Both the position numbers and the translations under genes were made by a program. The notes beneath the pieces are model-generated. The model did no database searches, was not told the DNA's origin, and saw only the letters and a program-made list of their open reading frames with translations. A stretch of DNA of 64,000 nt from Pelagibacterium luteolum (lineage in GTDB: Bacteria > Pseudomonadota > Alphaproteobacteria > Rhizobiales > Devosiaceae). Location: positions 129,001 through 193,000 of the forward strand of contig NZ_FNCS01000001.1 in the NCBI RefSeq assembly GCF_900100665.1. Direction: 5' to 3'. Positions 63,109-64,000 of this stretch are shown here, one piece after another; the first letter of the stretch is position 1, and each line of letters starts with the position of its first letter.

Positions 63109-64000
63109 CTAGCCGGTCCGATCTGCGAAATGATGTGCGGACACGGGAGCCCCGCCGATCGATTGAACCGAGCGCGAGCCCGCGGCTATCCCGGCCGCAA
63201 GGCACTCGGGCAGCGGGCGTTCGCGCAGATAGGCATCCAGAAAACCCGCGTTGAACGCATCGCCGGCCCCTGTAGGATCGACGACATTGACTTTAGGCGC
63301 CGGGATCGAGAGCCGCGTGGTCCCCGCTGCAAGCACCGCGCCTTTGCCGCCGCACTTTACGACCACCAGCGGAAAGCTTTCAGCCAGACTATTAAGCGCA
63401 TCATCGATGGTCGCCGCGCCCGTGATCGCCAGCGCCTCCTCGGCATTGGGCAGGAAAACATCGACGCCCGCGCACGCCGAGATGAGACGTGGATCCGAGA
63501 TCAACGTATCGTCCCAACTCGGATCGAGCGAAACCAGCAGACCATGTGCCTTGGCGCGCGCGACAAGGTCGGGCTGTTCGGCAAGCGTAGCGTATTCCGC
63601 AATATGAAGGAGCGCGGCGCGCTCCCATCCCAGCGCTGCTTCGAATCCACCGGGCACGGCCTTGCCGGCACGGCGGGACAAAAAAGCCCGGTCGTTCGGC
63701 GCTGTAATGACCACCGTGACCTGAGGGCCGGCATCTGCGCTCCGTTCGACAAACGTCAATTCGATACCGCTCGCATCAAGCTGCGGCTCGAGGGCGAGAG
63801 ACAAAGGATCAATGCCATAGGACGCCAGGAGGGCCACCGGCCGCTCAAGCTGAACCAGATGGGCCGCGGCGATAAATGCGCCGCCACCCAGCACAGGCTG
63901 CATTGATTGCGCAAAGACTTCCCGCCCCATCTGAGGCATGGAGGGAACGCCTGCGAAAACCAGATCGCAATAGATACGGCCAACGCTCAGGATAGCGTCG
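63109..64000 (-). CDS. PfkB-family carbohydrate kinase (5' end off the window)
   Basis: About 296 residues are visible. The coding frame continues through the right edge: before the ATG at 63939 it reads ILSVGRIYCDLVFAGVPS, which is the conserved N-terminal strand of the family, so that ATG is internal. GGGAFIAAAHLVQL matches the substrate region and DPTGAGDAFNAGFL, with the catalytic Asp, closes the active site. Substrates of this family include ketohexoses, ribose, adenosine and 2-keto-3-deoxygluconate; none can be chosen here. It lies upstream of the aldehyde oxidase genes on the same strand, 58 bases away. Confidence 0.9.
   Translation of the reverse strand, partial: DAILSVGRIYCDLVFAGVPSMPQMGREVFAQSMQPVLGGGAFIAAAHLVQLERPVALLASYGIDPLSLALEPQLDASGIELTFVERSADAGPQVTVVITAPNDRAFLSRRAGKAVPGGFEAALGWERAALLHIAEYATLAEQPDLVARAKAHGLLVSLDPSWDDTLISDPRLISACAGVDVFLPNAEEALAITGAATIDDALNSLAESFPLVVVKCGGKGAVLAAGTTRLSIPAPKVNVVDPTGAGDAFNAGFLDAYLRERPLPECLAAGIAAGSRSVQSIGGAPVSAHHFADRTG

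Overview
The window is GC-rich alphaproteobacterial chromosome, most likely Hyphomicrobiales and in my judgement a Devosiaceae-type organism (Pelagibacterium or Devosia). This rests on codon use, the dense carriage of ABC importers with GntR, LacI and IclR regulators, and a spike-base gene of the kind known from alphaproteobacterial gene transfer agents and phages. Genes are packed into long operons with ATGA or TGATG junctions. I found no rRNA, tRNA, CRISPR array, transposase or integrase. The lineage is inference; nothing here identifies it directly.

Region 1 (1-17.3 kb) is a surface polysaccharide locus made of two converging operons. The rightward operon (1329-10721) encodes a phosphoglycosyl transferase, gmd, fcl, a WcaI-like glycosyltransferase, a Wzx-like flippase, a Wzy-like polymerase, a hexapeptide acyltransferase and a fused tandem GT4 glycosyltransferase. 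The leftward operon (17263-10675) encodes a Wzc/ExoP-like chain-length regulator, phosphomannomutase, mannose-1-phosphate guanylyltransferase, and then two phage- or GTA-type genes: a spike base protein and a fibre protein with an SGNH hydrolase domain. The manB, manC, gmd and fcl set predicts GDP-L-fucose, so the polymer probably contains fucose. A head spike pair inside the locus that makes the surface polymer is the most striking observation in the window.

Region 2 (17.3-27.5 kb) holds a sorbosone-dehydrogenase-like protein, a GntR regulator, a TauABC-like importer with two different permeases plus an FAH-family hydrolase, a TauE-like exporter, a GMC oxidoreductase broken by a frameshift, and a second GntR regulator.

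Region 3 (27.5-40 kb) is sugar-acid catabolism. uxuA-uxaC-uxuB sit divergently from their likely GntR regulator. A MalEFGK-type importer with a VOC protein is divergent from two Gfo/Idh/MocA oxidoreductases and a GntR regulator; three TGGTNNNACCA sites lie between them.

Region 4 (40-50.8 kb) is an unusual catabolic cassette: a LacI regulator, an Lpl-type sugar importer, two ADP-ribosylglycohydrolase-family enzymes (one carrying large C-terminal beta-rich domains), an MsmK-like ATPase, a class III CoA-transferase and a CitE-like lyase. A perfect 16-bp LacI-type palindrome lies inside the first permease gene and a near copy overlaps the lacI promoter. I know of no described pathway with this gene set.

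Region 5 (50.8-58.3 kb) runs leftward: a bile-acid-symporter-family protein, then dhaK-dhaL-iclR, then a DapA-family enzyme with tctCBA. One 17-bp motif precedes both dhaK and the dapA-family gene, suggesting a single IclR regulon. Region 6 (58.3-64 kb) has a small DUF6481-like protein, a spermidine-synthase-like protein, a three-subunit molybdenum aldehyde oxidase of the PaoABC type, and a PfkB-family kinase that runs off the right edge.
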